From assembly GCA_013360945.1 (NCBI GenBank), contig JABWAQ010000019.1, positions 1 through 41,124 on the forward strand: a stretch of DNA of 41,124 nucleotides, written 5' to 3'. Within the stretch, counting starts at the first letter, position 1, and each line of letters begins with the position of its first letter. The position numbers were made by a program, and so were the translations under genes. Of this stretch, positions 16,415 to 24,885 are shown one piece after another. The notes beneath the pieces are model-generated. The model was not told where the DNA came from. It made no database searches and saw only the letters and a list, made by a program, of their open reading frames with translations. The DNA is from Candidatus Brocadia sp. Lineage in GTDB: Bacteria > Planctomycetota > Brocadiia > Brocadiales > Brocadiaceae.

Positions 16415-16915
16415 GTGAGAAGAAAAGACAAAGAAATAACAGATAAAAATGAAATTGAGGAGATTCTTTTAGCATCCATGGTGGGAAGATTAGGGACATG
16501 TGCAAATGAGATCCCTTATATTACACCCATGAATTTTACGTATGACAAAGAGACATCCAGAATATTTCTCCATTGTGCAAATGATGGAAGAAAACTCGAC
16601 AACATCAGAATTAATCCGCATGTGTGTTTTGAGGTAGAAGAAGTCGGGGGTGTGATTTTAAAGCAGTCTACCTGCGCATCTTCAGTTGCCTATCGATCCG
16701 TTATTCTGTTCGGCAGTATAAAAATACTTTCTGACATCAATGCAAAGAACTATGCCCTCCGGAAACTTGCCGACAAGTATGCACCGCAAAATCTTAAAGT
16801 CCCCTTTACTGATACAATGCTGAATAAAACGAATGTGCTCGAGATAGAAATCACGGAAATGACCGCAAAGAGGAGCCCCGTGAAGCCGGCAGTTACAGAC
16901 CCGGCAAAAAAATAA
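16415..16915 (+). CDS. Pyridoxamine 5'-phosphate oxidase-like FMN-binding protein (NimA-like)
   Basis: 166 residues of the split-barrel flavin-binding fold: MRRKDKEITDKNEIEEIL, GRLGTCANEIPYITPMNFTY, IFLHCANDGRKLDNIRINPH and YRSVILFGSIKIL are typical of the NimA-like subgroup. Such proteins bind FMN or related cofactors. Some members are linked to nitroimidazole reduction, but the substrate here is unknown. The start is GTG at 16415 with no clear Shine-Dalgarno, and it abuts the right end of a repeat element, which may have replaced the native 5' region. The C-terminal tail after MTAKRSPV is Pro/Lys-rich and probably disordered. It lies 31 nt before the aminotransferase gene, probably in the same transcript. 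Confidence 0.85.
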   Translation: MRRKDKEITDKNEIEEILLASMVGRLGTCANEIPYITPMNFTYDKETSRIFLHCANDGRKLDNIRINPHVCFEVEEVGGVILKQSTCASSVAYRSVILFGSIKILSDINAKNYALRKLADKYAPQNLKVPFTDTMLNKTNVLEIEITEMTAKRSPVKPAVTDPAKK

Positions 16916-16946
16916 CGAAATTAAGAAAGGAAATGAAAATATATTT

Positions 16947-18134
16947 ATGGAAATCACGGCATCAAAAAGATTGCAGTCCATTGGTGCGTACGCCTTTGCA
17001 GAAGTGGATAAGGAAGTTGGAAATTTAAAATCGATGGGAATTACCCCGATCGATTTCGGTGTGGGCGACCCTACGGCGCCAACGCCGGAGATCGTGAGAA
17101 AGGCAACTCAAAGAGGAATAACACTTCGTAAATCTTCAGGTTATCCAAGCTACATCGGCTCGCCTGAATTCCGGCAGGCAATTGCCCAGTGGATTCAGAA
17201 AAGATTTGGCGTTGGGATGGACCCCGCCACGGAGATTTCGTCTACCATCGGTTCGAAAGAAGCCGTATTCAATTTTGCAGAGGGAATTGTTAACCCGGGT
17301 GACTATGTAATCATTCCGACCCCCGGGTATCCCCCTTACACAAGGGGTACCTTGTTTGCCGAAGGGATTCCTTACTATGTACCACTTCTTGCAGAAAATA
17401 AATTCTTGATAAACCTGGCTTCCATTCCTGAGGAGGTCAGCAAGAAGGCAAAGATTATGTGGATTAATTATCCCAATAGTCCCACGGGAGCCGTTGCGCC
17501 TTTATCCTATTTAAAAGAAATTGTAGAATTTGGTAAAAAATATAATATCATCATTGCCTCAGACGAAGCCTATAGTGAGATTTATTTTAATGAACCCCCT
17601 CACAGCATCCTGGAAATCACAAAAGAAGGGGTCATTGTCTTCAATTCTTTCTCCAAAAGGAGCGCCATGACGTGCTACCGGGCTGGATGGGTTGCGGGCG
17701 ACAAACAAATTATTGACATATTTAAAAAGGTAAAGACAAATATTGATTCGGGTACGGCCACGTTCATTCAGGATGGGGCTATTGCCGCCCTCAGCGACGA
17801 GATGCATGTCGAAAAGATGAGAGCTGAATACACGATCAAAAGGGATTTGTTGGTGAATGCATTTAAAGACATCAAATTCCCCGATTGTACCCCGGAGGCA
17901 ACAATTTATCTCTGGCAAAAGGTACCGGAGGGCATGACATCTGTCGACTTTGCCAGGAAACTCCTTTTACCTGAGATTGCTCTGGTAACGACACCCGGCG
18001 CGTGGATTAGTGATAAAACAGAAGCAGGATTAAACCCCGGCGAAGGTTATGTCCGGTTTGCGCTTGTACCCAGCATCAAAGATACCCGGGAAGCAGCACG
18101 GCGAATTAAAAAAATACTGCCAAAGATGTTGTGA
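16947..18134 (+). CDS. PLP-dependent class I/II aminotransferase (DapL/DapC or aspartate/aromatic type)
   Basis: 395 residues of fold type I. The N-terminal substrate region is FGVGDPTAPTPEIV and GYPSYIGSPEFRQAIAQW. The cofactor-binding motifs are IPTPGYPPY, INYPNSPTG and IIASDEAYSEIYF. The Schiff-base lysine is in FNSFSKRSAMTCYRAGWVAG, and the phosphate/carboxylate-binding arginine is in GYVRFAL. The closest remembered relatives are annotated LL-diaminopimelate or N-succinyl-DAP aminotransferases. The context (DAHP synthase before, trpS after) also allows a role in the last step of Phe/Tyr synthesis. Substrate cannot be settled by eye. Confidence 0.88.
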   Translation: MEITASKRLQSIGAYAFAEVDKEVGNLKSMGITPIDFGVGDPTAPTPEIVRKATQRGITLRKSSGYPSYIGSPEFRQAIAQWIQKRFGVGMDPATEISSTIGSKEAVFNFAEGIVNPGDYVIIPTPGYPPYTRGTLFAEGIPYYVPLLAENKFLINLASIPEEVSKKAKIMWINYPNSPTGAVAPLSYLKEIVEFGKKYNIIIASDEAYSEIYFNEPPHSILEITKEGVIVFNSFSKRSAMTCYRAGWVAGDKQIIDIFKKVKTNIDSGTATFIQDGAIAALSDEMHVEKMRAEYTIKRDLLVNAFKDIKFPDCTPEATIYLWQKVPEGMTSVDFARKLLLPEIALVTTPGAWISDKTEAGLNPGEGYVRFALVPSIKDTREAARRIKKILPKML

Positions 18135-18164
18135 TAGGACGGTAACTACAGATTTCGCAGATGG

Positions 18165-18340
18165 TTAATTAGGCTGCCTTTAGCTGGCAGCGACCTTTTA
18201 GATACACGGCAAATGCCGGTAAAAACAACCCCCTTGCCCCCTTTATTAAGGGGGGTTTCCTCAAGTCCCCATAGAAAATGGGGATTCAGGGGGTTGTCTG
18301 ACAGGGTATAATACGAACCTTGAAATCCCTCAGCGTTAAC
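18165..18340. repeat. MITE-like palindromic repeat, copy B, upstream of trpS
   Basis: Left end TTAATTAGGCTGCC, then a conserved TTTTAGATACACGGCAAATG segment, a core from ACAACCCCCTT to AGGGGGTTGT, then a TATAAT (about 18308-18313) and TTGAAATCCCT. It shares the GATAC.CGGCAAATGC stretch and the TATAATAC.AAC.TTGAAAT right end with copy C at 19457-19661, which lies in front of argS. Confidence 0.75.
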
Positions 18341-18362
18341 GTAAATCCAAAGGATAGACTTC

Positions 18363-19340
18363 ATGAAAAAACGGCTTTTTAGCGGTATCCAGCCCAGCGG
18401 AGATGTACACATCGGCAACTACCTGGGAGCCATTAAGAACTGGATACGGATGATTGATCAGTACGACTGCATCTTCTGCATCGTCGATTATCATGCGATA
18501 ACCATCGAATACAATCCGTTTGACATGCAAAGCCGCATTCTCAATGCGGCGGCGGTTAACATTGCCGCAGGGCTCGATCCCGAACGATGCATTATCTTCG
18601 TTCAGTCCTACATACCTGAACATACGGAACTCGCTTGGATTCTCAATACAGTCACCCCCATGGGTCATCTGGAACGCATGACACAATTTAAGGACAAGTC
18701 GAAGCAGCACAGGGAAAATATCAATGCAGGGTTGTTTACCTACCCTGTTTTACAAGCAGCGGACATTTTGCTCTATAAAGGCGAGGCAGTACCCGTGGGT
18801 GAAGACCAGGTACAACACATTGAACTTGCCAGGGAAATTGCCCGAAAGTTTAACCTGCGCTATGGTGCGACATTTCCTGACCCGGTTGAGATTCTCTCTG
18901 AGGCGCCGCGGATTATGGGACTCGACGGCAAAACAAAGATGAGCAAGAGCCTGGGAAATTATATTTCCCTGGTGGAAACGCCCGAATCCATTTGGAAGAA
19001 ACTATCTACGGCTGTAACCGATGAGAATAGAAAGAGGCGCACCGACCCGGGCAATCCGGATATCTGCAATCTCTTTACCTTGCACAAGCATTTTTCCCGA
19101 AAAGAACAGATTGACCGTATCAATGCCGTGTGCCGCTCAGCAGAAATCGGCTGTATTGAGTGTAAAAAGATTTTGTCAGATAACATCGTTGAGGCATTGA
19201 CTCCCATCCGGCTCAGATACGAACAACTGATCAACGACCCTGGCTATGTATCAGACCTCTTACATGCAGGCGCAAAGAAATGTCAGGATATGGCCGTTGA
19301 AACCATGGGTGATGTGAAAAAGAAGATGGGGTTGAGGTAA
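18363..19340 (+). CDS. trpS: Tryptophanyl-tRNA synthetase
   Basis: 325 residues, normal for the bacterial class Ic enzyme that charges tRNA-Trp. The HIGH-type motif is VHIGNYLGAIKNW (H16-N19), preceded by SGIQPSGD. The KMSKS loop is KTKMSKSLGN near residue 195. Tryptophan-pocket segments include IVDYHAIT and GEAVPVGEDQVQHIEL. The start is supported by AAGGA 9 nt upstream. No T-box leader is present upstream; the 5' region is instead occupied by a palindromic repeat. Confidence 0.98.
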   Translation: MKKRLFSGIQPSGDVHIGNYLGAIKNWIRMIDQYDCIFCIVDYHAITIEYNPFDMQSRILNAAAVNIAAGLDPERCIIFVQSYIPEHTELAWILNTVTPMGHLERMTQFKDKSKQHRENINAGLFTYPVLQAADILLYKGEAVPVGEDQVQHIELAREIARKFNLRYGATFPDPVEILSEAPRIMGLDGKTKMSKSLGNYISLVETPESIWKKLSTAVTDENRKRRTDPGNPDICNLFTLHKHFSRKEQIDRINAVCRSAEIGCIECKKILSDNIVEALTPIRLRYEQLINDPGYVSDLLHAGAKKCQDMAVETMGDVKKKMGLR

Positions 19341-19456
19341 GCAGTCGGCTATCGGTTATCAGCTTTCATCTTTTCAACAAATGCTTGAATATTTGTTCTA
19401 CGGCATTATTCAGTAAAAATTTCTTTTATTTTGGCAAGGTATTACACTTTTTTGCA

Positions 19457-19661
19457 AAATTAAGTTTAGCTGCCTGTTGTGGCAGTGACTTTTTAGATAC
19501 GCGGCAAATGCTGATTAAAAACAACCCCCTCACCCCCTTTATTAAGGGGGAATTTAAGACCCCCCTTAATAAAGGGGACTTGAAGAAATCCCCCTTAATA
19601 AAGGGGGCGAGGGGGTTGTCTGGTATGCTATAATACAAACTTTGAAATTCCTAACATTACA
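19457..19661. repeat. MITE-like palindromic repeat, copy C, upstream of argS
   Basis: Left part TTTAGCTGCCTG and TTTTTAGATACGCGGCAAATG. The core runs from ACAACCCCCTCACCCCC, through three CCCCTTTATTAAGGGGG-like units, to GGGGGTTGTC. The right end has TATAAT (about 19629-19634), TTGAAATTCC and TAACATTAC, which stops directly at the argS start codon. It is the longest copy because the inner hairpin unit is repeated. Confidence 0.75.
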
Positions 19662-19662
19662 T

Positions 19663-21360
19663 ATGGATTATTTTATAAAGAATATCATATCTTTACTAAG
19701 AGAGAAAACAAGCCTTCAGGAAAACGAAATAGAGAAACTCATCGAAATACCACCCGATCCCAAGATGGGTGACTATGCCTTTCCCTGTTACAGCCTCTCA
19801 AAAACATTCAAAAAATCCCCGAACATCATTGCCACAGAGCTATCCAATACATTACATGCCATTCGCCCTATTGCAGAGATAAAGGCCATTGGTCCTTATG
19901 TAAACTTTTTTGTGGATAGAGTGACATTATCTGAGATAACACTGAAAACAATCTCGGAAGAACGCGATGGCTATGGCACCAAGACCGCAGGCAAAGACAA
20001 GACGGTTGTTGTCGACTTCTCTTCCCCCAATATCGCCAAGCATCTGGCCGTCCACCATCTTCGTTCTGCGCTCATCGGAAATGCCATTTATCATATCTAT
20101 AAAACCCTTGGATACAAATGCGTTGGAGTCAATCACCTTGGTGATTGGGGAACTCAGTTTGGACAACTAATTGTCGCTTATAAAAAATGGGGAAGTGAAA
20201 ATGCCCATCATACATACACCGTTACCGATCTGAATAACCTTTACGTAAGATTTCACCAGGAGGCGGAAAAGAATCCTGGTTTGGAAGATGAAGCAAGGGA
20301 GTGGTTCAGGAAGCTTGAAGCGGGAGATACAGAAGCGAAAGAACTCTGGCAACACTTTAAAGACACCAGTTTAAAGGAATTTCAAAAGATCTACGACATG
20401 CTCGGTATACACTTCGATGCCTTTATTGGTGAGAGTTTTTATAATGCTATGGTTGAAGATACCGTAGCGAGGATCAAGGAGAAAGGGCTCACCAAAATTA
20501 GCGAGCAGGCGTTGATTGTCGATTTAGAGCCTTACAACATGCCTCCATGCCTCCTTCGCAAAAAAGACGACACCACGCTTTACGCCACCCGCGATATTGC
20601 CGCCGCAGAATACCGGAAGAAAACCTACGACTTCGAAAAGATGATTTACGTAGTTGGTTCAGAACAAAAGCTGCATTTTAACCAGTTTTTTAAGGTTTTA
20701 GAACTGATGGGTTACGACTGGGCAAGCCGTTGTGTGCACGTGGATTTCGGTCTCATGAAATTTAAAGACGGCAAGATGTCTACCCGGAAAGGGAAAGTGG
20801 TTTTACTGGAAGACCTGCTCATTGAGTCCGTTGAACGTATCAGAAAAATTATAGAAGAAAAGAACCCGTCTTTGGAAAACAAAGAGGCCGTAGCCAGGGA
20901 TGTAGGCATTGGGGCCGTCATCTTCGCCGATCTTTGCACGAAACGCAGCAAGGACGTGGTCTTTGACTGGGACGAGGTGCTGAATTTCGAGGGCGAAACG
21001 GGACCTTATGTCCAGTATACCCATGCCCGCCTTTGCAGTATCTTGAGAAAATACGGGAGGCCTGTAATGGCCGACATAAAATTTGAATTATTAAAGGAAG
21101 ACGAGTCCTTTATCCTGATCAAGAATTTAGGACAATTTCCTTCCGTCATTCTGAAGGCGGCCGAGTTTTATGAACCCTCTTTAATCTGTAATTACCTTAT
21201 CGATGTGTGTGGCAACCTGAACAGGTTTTATAATGCCCATCGCGTCTTGTCGGATGATAAGGAAATCACCAAAGCCAGAGTATTACTGGTAGATGCCACC
21301 CGTCAGGTCATAAAGAATGGTTTACATATTCTGGGTATCCATACCCCTGAGCAGATGTAA
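19663..21360 (+). CDS. argS: Arginyl-tRNA synthetase
   Basis: 565 residues from ATG 19663. The upstream in-frame TTG at 19642 lies inside the repeat and is unlikely to be used. The N-terminal tRNA-recognition domain has KMGDYAFPCYSLSK. The catalytic signature is VVDFSSPNIAKHLAVHHLRS, in which the usual H-x-G-H reads A-V-H-H. It continues with INHLGDWGTQFGQL-type motifs (here VNHLGDWGTQFGQLIVAY), the KMSKS-equivalent FKDGKMSTRKGKVVLL, and the C-terminal anticodon-binding domain with ETGPYVQYTHARLCSILR and RFYNAHRVL. Full length and apparently functional. Confidence 0.97.
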   Translation: MDYFIKNIISLLREKTSLQENEIEKLIEIPPDPKMGDYAFPCYSLSKTFKKSPNIIATELSNTLHAIRPIAEIKAIGPYVNFFVDRVTLSEITLKTISEERDGYGTKTAGKDKTVVVDFSSPNIAKHLAVHHLRSALIGNAIYHIYKTLGYKCVGVNHLGDWGTQFGQLIVAYKKWGSENAHHTYTVTDLNNLYVRFHQEAEKNPGLEDEAREWFRKLEAGDTEAKELWQHFKDTSLKEFQKIYDMLGIHFDAFIGESFYNAMVEDTVARIKEKGLTKISEQALIVDLEPYNMPPCLLRKKDDTTLYATRDIAAAEYRKKTYDFEKMIYVVGSEQKLHFNQFFKVLELMGYDWASRCVHVDFGLMKFKDGKMSTRKGKVVLLEDLLIESVERIRKIIEEKNPSLENKEAVARDVGIGAVIFADLCTKRSKDVVFDWDEVLNFEGETGPYVQYTHARLCSILRKYGRPVMADIKFELLKEDESFILIKNLGQFPSVILKAAEFYEPSLICNYLIDVCGNLNRFYNAHRVLSDDKEITKARVLLVDATRQVIKNGLHILGIHTPEQM

Positions 21361-21496
21361 AGTCTGTCTTGTTTGCCTTGCACATCCTGGTTCCCAAAAT
21401 ATATGGAATGTTTCTTTTGTCCCTTTCCTTCAGCGTCTTTGCGCTTACCATCCTACGATCTGCTACAATACAAAACCGTCCAATATGGAGTCGGCC

Positions 21497-21703
21497 CGGG
21501 TGCATTCCCGATTTTTTGTAAATCTGGTTAACCTGGTAGGGTGGGCATCGCCCACCAAACATCTCGTTCACGTTGCCGGTTTATTGGTGGGCGATGCCCA
21601 CCCTACTCCATATGGCAAGGCACGCCTTGCCGCTACAATTTTATACGATATACCCAGTTATACCGCTCGTTCATTTTTTTACAAAAAATTGGGAATACAC
21701 CCG
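21497..21703. repeat. Inverted-repeat-bounded element containing REPIN-like palindromes
   Basis: CGGGTGCATTCCC followed by GATTTTTTGTAAA at 21497-21522 is repeated in inverted orientation at 21678-21703 with two mismatches in 26. Inside, GTAGGGTGGGC-ATCGCCCACC at 21536-21559 and its inverted copy at 21583-21606 form an outward-facing GTAG-headed pair. A further palindrome, GGCAAGGCACGCCTTGCC followed by GCTAC, lies at 21614-21635. The rest of the 21361-22065 gap holds only the weak ORF at 21671-21808 and short non-conserved frames. Confidence 0.6.
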
Positions 21704-21808
21704 TCGGCCCCGAACACGGTCTACCACAGGAATCAAGATGTTAACACCGGTGGTATTGTCATGCCATATCACGCAACGTACGGGTTTGTCATTCGTATCT
21801 ATCATCAC
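21671..21808 (-). CDS. Possible small protein or gene remnant, unknown
   Basis: A minus-strand frame from GTG 21808 / ATG 21805 to TGA 21671 gives 44-45 residues (MIDTNDKPVRCVIWHDNT, then NILIPVVDRVRGRRVYSQFF). It stays open upstream for about 25 more codons without a good start. The composition looks coding, but I recognise no family. Its 3' end is the right inverted repeat of the adjacent element, and a similar peptide (ARVHSRFFVN) is encoded by the left inverted repeat, so it may be a decayed gene end rather than a live gene. Confidence 0.25.
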   Translation of the reverse strand: MMIDTNDKPVRCVIWHDNTTGVNILIPVVDRVRGRRVYSQFFVKK

Positions 21809-22065
21809 CCCTTTACCACCTGACTCAAAGAAGAGAGAAAGGGCATGGACGACCTGCCTCCGCTGTTTGACCGACCTTTTATTTTACAGTTTTTCGATGA
21901 ACATACGCACGTGCCCAGACTTGGAATCCGATTGCAAAGTGTACAAAGTGTAATGAAATCAGACAGGTACGCCAAGTCTATTTTTTTATTGACAGATTAT
22001 GAATATATCACTATAGTCGTACCTGTAACTATCGAATAACTGATTGACACTAACTCCAGGAGGCG

Positions 22066-22485
22066 ATGATGAAGGCAAGAAAGATATACATCACGGAATT
22101 TGACAAAATGCGGCTCGAGGAACTTATAGACGTGGCAGCAGAGTTTGGCGATCATGTCAGGAAAGATATAGAGACCTTAGCAGGAGAGTTGGATCGTGCG
22201 GAGATAGTATCATCCAAAAACATACCGGCCGATGTGGTGACAATGAACTCGAAGGTTGTTCTTCGTGATTTAGATACTTCTGAAACAATGACCTATGTAT
22301 TAGTGTTTCCCAGAAATGCAAATATTGATGCAGGAGCCATCTCGATCCTTGCACCCGTAGGTATGGCAATTCTGGGATACGCCAAGGGAGCCATCGTTGA
22401 GTGGTCGGTTCCGTCCGGATTACGACGTCTTCGCATTGAGGAGATTGTTTACCAGCCCGAAGCAGCCGGTGATTATCATCTGTAG
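22066..22485 (+). CDS. rnk: Rnk-like GreA/GreB C-terminal domain protein (RNA polymerase-binding regulator)
   Basis: 139 residues. A short N-terminal helical part (KIYITEFDKMRLEELIDVAA) is followed by the FKBP-like GreA/GreB C-terminal domain (DVVTMNSKVVLRDLD, YVLVFPRNAN, ISILAPVGMAILGYAKGAIV). This is the layout of Rnk/GreA-like secondary-channel proteins without the long GreA coiled coil, so it is expected to bind RNA polymerase but not to stimulate transcript cleavage. GGAGG lies just before tandem ATG codons at 22066 and 22069; either could be used. No obvious operon partner. Confidence 0.9.
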   Translation: MMKARKIYITEFDKMRLEELIDVAAEFGDHVRKDIETLAGELDRAEIVSSKNIPADVVTMNSKVVLRDLDTSETMTYVLVFPRNANIDAGAISILAPVGMAILGYAKGAIVEWSVPSGLRRLRIEEIVYQPEAAGDYHL

Positions 22486-22628
22486 TGCCAGCAAACCGTT
22501 GCACGTAACGGCGTTACCGTCGCGCGTGAATGCCACGTTAGATTGAGGAACGAAACCCAATATCTCCATTCTTTTCGTAATCCATCGGGCGGGTTCAAAT
22601 TACAAATCTGCATAAATCAATTAATACC
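22486..22628. other. Short gap with a repeated GAGGAACGAAACCCAA word
   Basis: Between rnk and nth lies GATTGAGGAACGAAACCCAA (about 22542-22561), a word I remember as part of dispersed repeats in several phyla. No gene or terminator is visible. Confidence 0.3.
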
Positions 22629-23270
22629 ATGCCGGAAGAACGTGTTAAGAAGATACTGTCATTCCTTGAAAAGACATACCCGGATGCGGCGCTTATCCTG
22701 CATTACAAAAATACGTTAGAATTACTCGTTGCTACCATCCTTGCTGCACAATGTACCGATGAACGGGTCAATAAGGTAACGGGGACACTGTTCAAAAAAT
22801 ACAAGACTGCAAAGGATTATGCCAATGCAAAACAGGATGTCTTTGAACAAGAAATCCGTTCCACGGGTTTTTACAAAAACAAGGCAAAGAATATCATCGC
22901 CTGTTGCAATGAATTGGTCGAAAAATTTGACGGAAAGGTACCGGAGAACATGGAATACCTCGTGACTCTGCCAGGGGTAGGCCGGAAGACGGCAAGCGTG
23001 CTCATGGGCAATGCCTTTGGCAAACCAGCCATGGCTGTGGATACCCATGTCTTTCGCGTTTCTCACCGCTTAGAACTGGCCAAATCCAACGATCCAGACA
23101 AGGTTGAACAGGAACTCTGCAAGATTATTCCCCAGGAAAAATGGACAAGATCATGCCTTGTCCTGGGCACCCATGGCCGGCGCACCTGTATTGCCCGAAA
23201 GCCCCTCTGTAGCGTATGCGTGGTGGAAAAACTCTGCAACTCGCCAGACAAAACCTGCCAGAGCAAGTAA
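22629..23270 (+). CDS. nth: Endonuclease III (DNA glycosylase/AP lyase)
   Basis: 213 residues, matching the E. coli enzyme position by position. The helix-hairpin-helix LPGVGRKTA contains the catalytic lysine K120. The catalytic aspartate is D138 in AVDTHVFR. The 4Fe-4S cluster cysteines are C187, C194, C197 and C203 (CIARKPLCSVCVVEKLC). It removes oxidised pyrimidines and cleaves the abasic site in base-excision repair. There is no strong Shine-Dalgarno before the ATG; the start is set by homology length. Confidence 0.97.
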   Translation: MPEERVKKILSFLEKTYPDAALILHYKNTLELLVATILAAQCTDERVNKVTGTLFKKYKTAKDYANAKQDVFEQEIRSTGFYKNKAKNIIACCNELVEKFDGKVPENMEYLVTLPGVGRKTASVLMGNAFGKPAMAVDTHVFRVSHRLELAKSNDPDKVEQELCKIIPQEKWTRSCLVLGTHGRRTCIARKPLCSVCVVEKLCNSPDKTCQSK

Positions 23271-23436
23271 TTGCTTAATCGTTTTCCCACAGACATCAGC
23301 ATTGTCACCGGCTTTCCACAAACACACGTTCTGGACTCATTCACATGAGGATACTCAGGGTATTTCACCATAAAATAGATTGCAATCCCCAGTTTTTTTG
23401 CTTTAATATTCTTCACGTAAAAATATGAATAAAATG

Positions 23437-23469
23437 AACCCTGTCTGGGTTTAAAACCCTGACAGGGTT
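23437..23469. repeat. Near-perfect 33-nt palindrome upstream of glmM
   Basis: AACCCTGTC-T-GGGTTT, then A, then AAACCC-T-GACAGGGTT, with only small asymmetry in the centre. It is REP-like, or possibly a bidirectional hairpin, but has no T-run on either side. The rest of the 23271-23529 gap shows no gene. Confidence 0.55.
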
Positions 23470-23529
23470 AATTCAGGAATTTGTATTTCAGATCTTACCT
23501 TTTCCGACTCGTTCGGGTTAGGAACAAAA

Positions 23530-24882
23530 ATGGATAAATTATTTGGAACGGATGGAATAAGAGGGATAGCCAATATATTTCCCATGACACCTGAAGTGGT
23601 TGTAAACATAGGGAAGGCCGCTACTCACGTTTTCAAGGAAAAATACGGGAAGAAAAGACCTAAACTCGTTATCGGCAGGGATACCAGACTGAGCGGTTGT
23701 ATGATAGAAAATGCATTGACATCCGGGATTTTATCCACAGGAGCCGATGTATTCCTTGTCGGTCACATGCCAACGCCGGCCATTGCCCATTTAACAAAAT
23801 CGTTAAATGTTGATGCAGGCATGGTAATCAGCGCTTCCCACAATCCAGCCGCAGATAATGGAATAAAGATTTTCGGTGGCGATGGCTATAAGTTGCCGGA
23901 TACTATCGAAGAAGAAATTGAAAAATATATCTTAAAAGAAAAGGTACACACGGAACATATAACGGGCAGTTTCATAGGAAGTACATATAGTGTTGATGAT
24001 GCAAGAGGAAGGTATATAGAATTTGCAAAGGCTTCGGTAAAAGGCATGAGTTTGCAGGGATTAAAAATTGTCTTAGATTGCGCCAACGGCGCTGCATATC
24101 ATACTGCACCGCAGGTATTCAGAGAGTTAGGTGCAGAAGTTATTGTGCTTAACGATAAACCGGACGGACTGAACATAAACCTGAACTGCGGGGCGCTGCA
24201 TCCTGAAGTAATGATGGGTGCAGTGAAAAAAGAGAAGGCAGATATTGGAATAGCATTAGACGGCGATGCAGACAGGGTCATTGTTTGTGATGAAAAAGGA
24301 AATAATGTCGATGGCGACCATATCATTGCCATATGCGCAATTTATCTGAAAGCGAAAGGTTTCTTAAAGAAAAATTGCGTTGTTACCACGATCATGGCGA
24401 ACAAAGGATTTGACATTGCCATGGATAAAAAGCATATCCGTGTTGTTAAGACAAAGGTGGGAGACCGGTACGTCATTGATGAGATGAGAAAGAAAGGATA
24501 CGTTTTGGGCGGGGAACAGTCTGGGCATATTATATTCTCAAATCATACCACTACCGGTGACGGAATCATCTCTGCCTTGCAGTTATTGGGAATTATGCAG
24601 GAGAAAGGCGAAAAATTAAGTAAATTAGCGGCATGTATGGAATCTCTGCCTCAGGTACTCGTGAACGTTAAAGTAAAAGAGAAAAGGGATATCGACACCC
24701 TGGAAGTAAAGAAGGATATCAGGAAGGCAGAGGAGAGACTGGGGAAAAAAGGAAGGGTACTCGTCAGGTATTCAGGGACAGAGAATTTGTGCAGGATCAT
24801 GATTGAAGGCGAGCAGAAAAAAGAAATTCAAAAAATGGCGCATGAAATTGCCCGGTGTATAAAGAACGAGATCGGGGTTTAA
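23530..24882 (+). CDS. glmM: Phosphoglucosamine mutase
   Basis: 450 residues of the alpha-D-phosphohexomutase superfamily with all four domains. The N-terminal signature is KLFGTDGIRGIAN. The phosphoserine loop is VISASHNPAADNGIK (S near 102). The metal-binding loop is DGDADRVIV. The sugar-binding loop is GGEQSGHIIF, and the phosphate-binding loop is VRYSGTENLCRI. The GEQSG loop favours glucosamine 6-phosphate over mannose or glucose phosphates. It lies 3 nt before a nucleotidylyltransferase gene, so the pair makes UDP-N-acetylglucosamine for the cell envelope. Confidence 0.95.
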   Translation: MDKLFGTDGIRGIANIFPMTPEVVVNIGKAATHVFKEKYGKKRPKLVIGRDTRLSGCMIENALTSGILSTGADVFLVGHMPTPAIAHLTKSLNVDAGMVISASHNPAADNGIKIFGGDGYKLPDTIEEEIEKYILKEKVHTEHITGSFIGSTYSVDDARGRYIEFAKASVKGMSLQGLKIVLDCANGAAYHTAPQVFRELGAEVIVLNDKPDGLNINLNCGALHPEVMMGAVKKEKADIGIALDGDADRVIVCDEKGNNVDGDHIIAICAIYLKAKGFLKKNCVVTTIMANKGFDIAMDKKHIRVVKTKVGDRYVIDEMRKKGYVLGGEQSGHIIFSNHTTTGDGIISALQLLGIMQEKGEKLSKLAACMESLPQVLVNVKVKEKRDIDTLEVKKDIRKAEERLGKKGRVLVRYSGTENLCRIMIEGEQKKEIQKMAHEIARCIKNEIGV

Positions 24883-24885
24883 ATT

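Noticed and set aside
19500..19625. Possible CRISPR-like array of CCCCCTTAATAAAGGGGG units
   Set aside because: The units are palindromic, directly adjoining and without unique spacers of regular length; they belong to the MITE-like family.
18134..19662. T-box or other tRNA-sensing leader before trpS or argS
   Set aside because: No T-box consensus or specifier structure is present; the space is filled by palindromic repeats.
21317..21823. 168-codon plus-strand ORF overlapping the argS end
   Set aside because: It runs through palindromic repeats (GWASPTKHL, GDAHPT) and has no start signal of its own; repeat-derived.
22486..22628. tRNA-like GGTTCAAATT near the nth start
   Set aside because: A T-loop-like word only; no acceptor or anticodon stem can be folded around it.
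23063..23416. 117-codon minus-strand ORF with a CVCGKP segment
   Set aside because: Its second half is the antisense of the conserved Nth FeS region, and there is no clear start or neighbour support; treated as a shadow.
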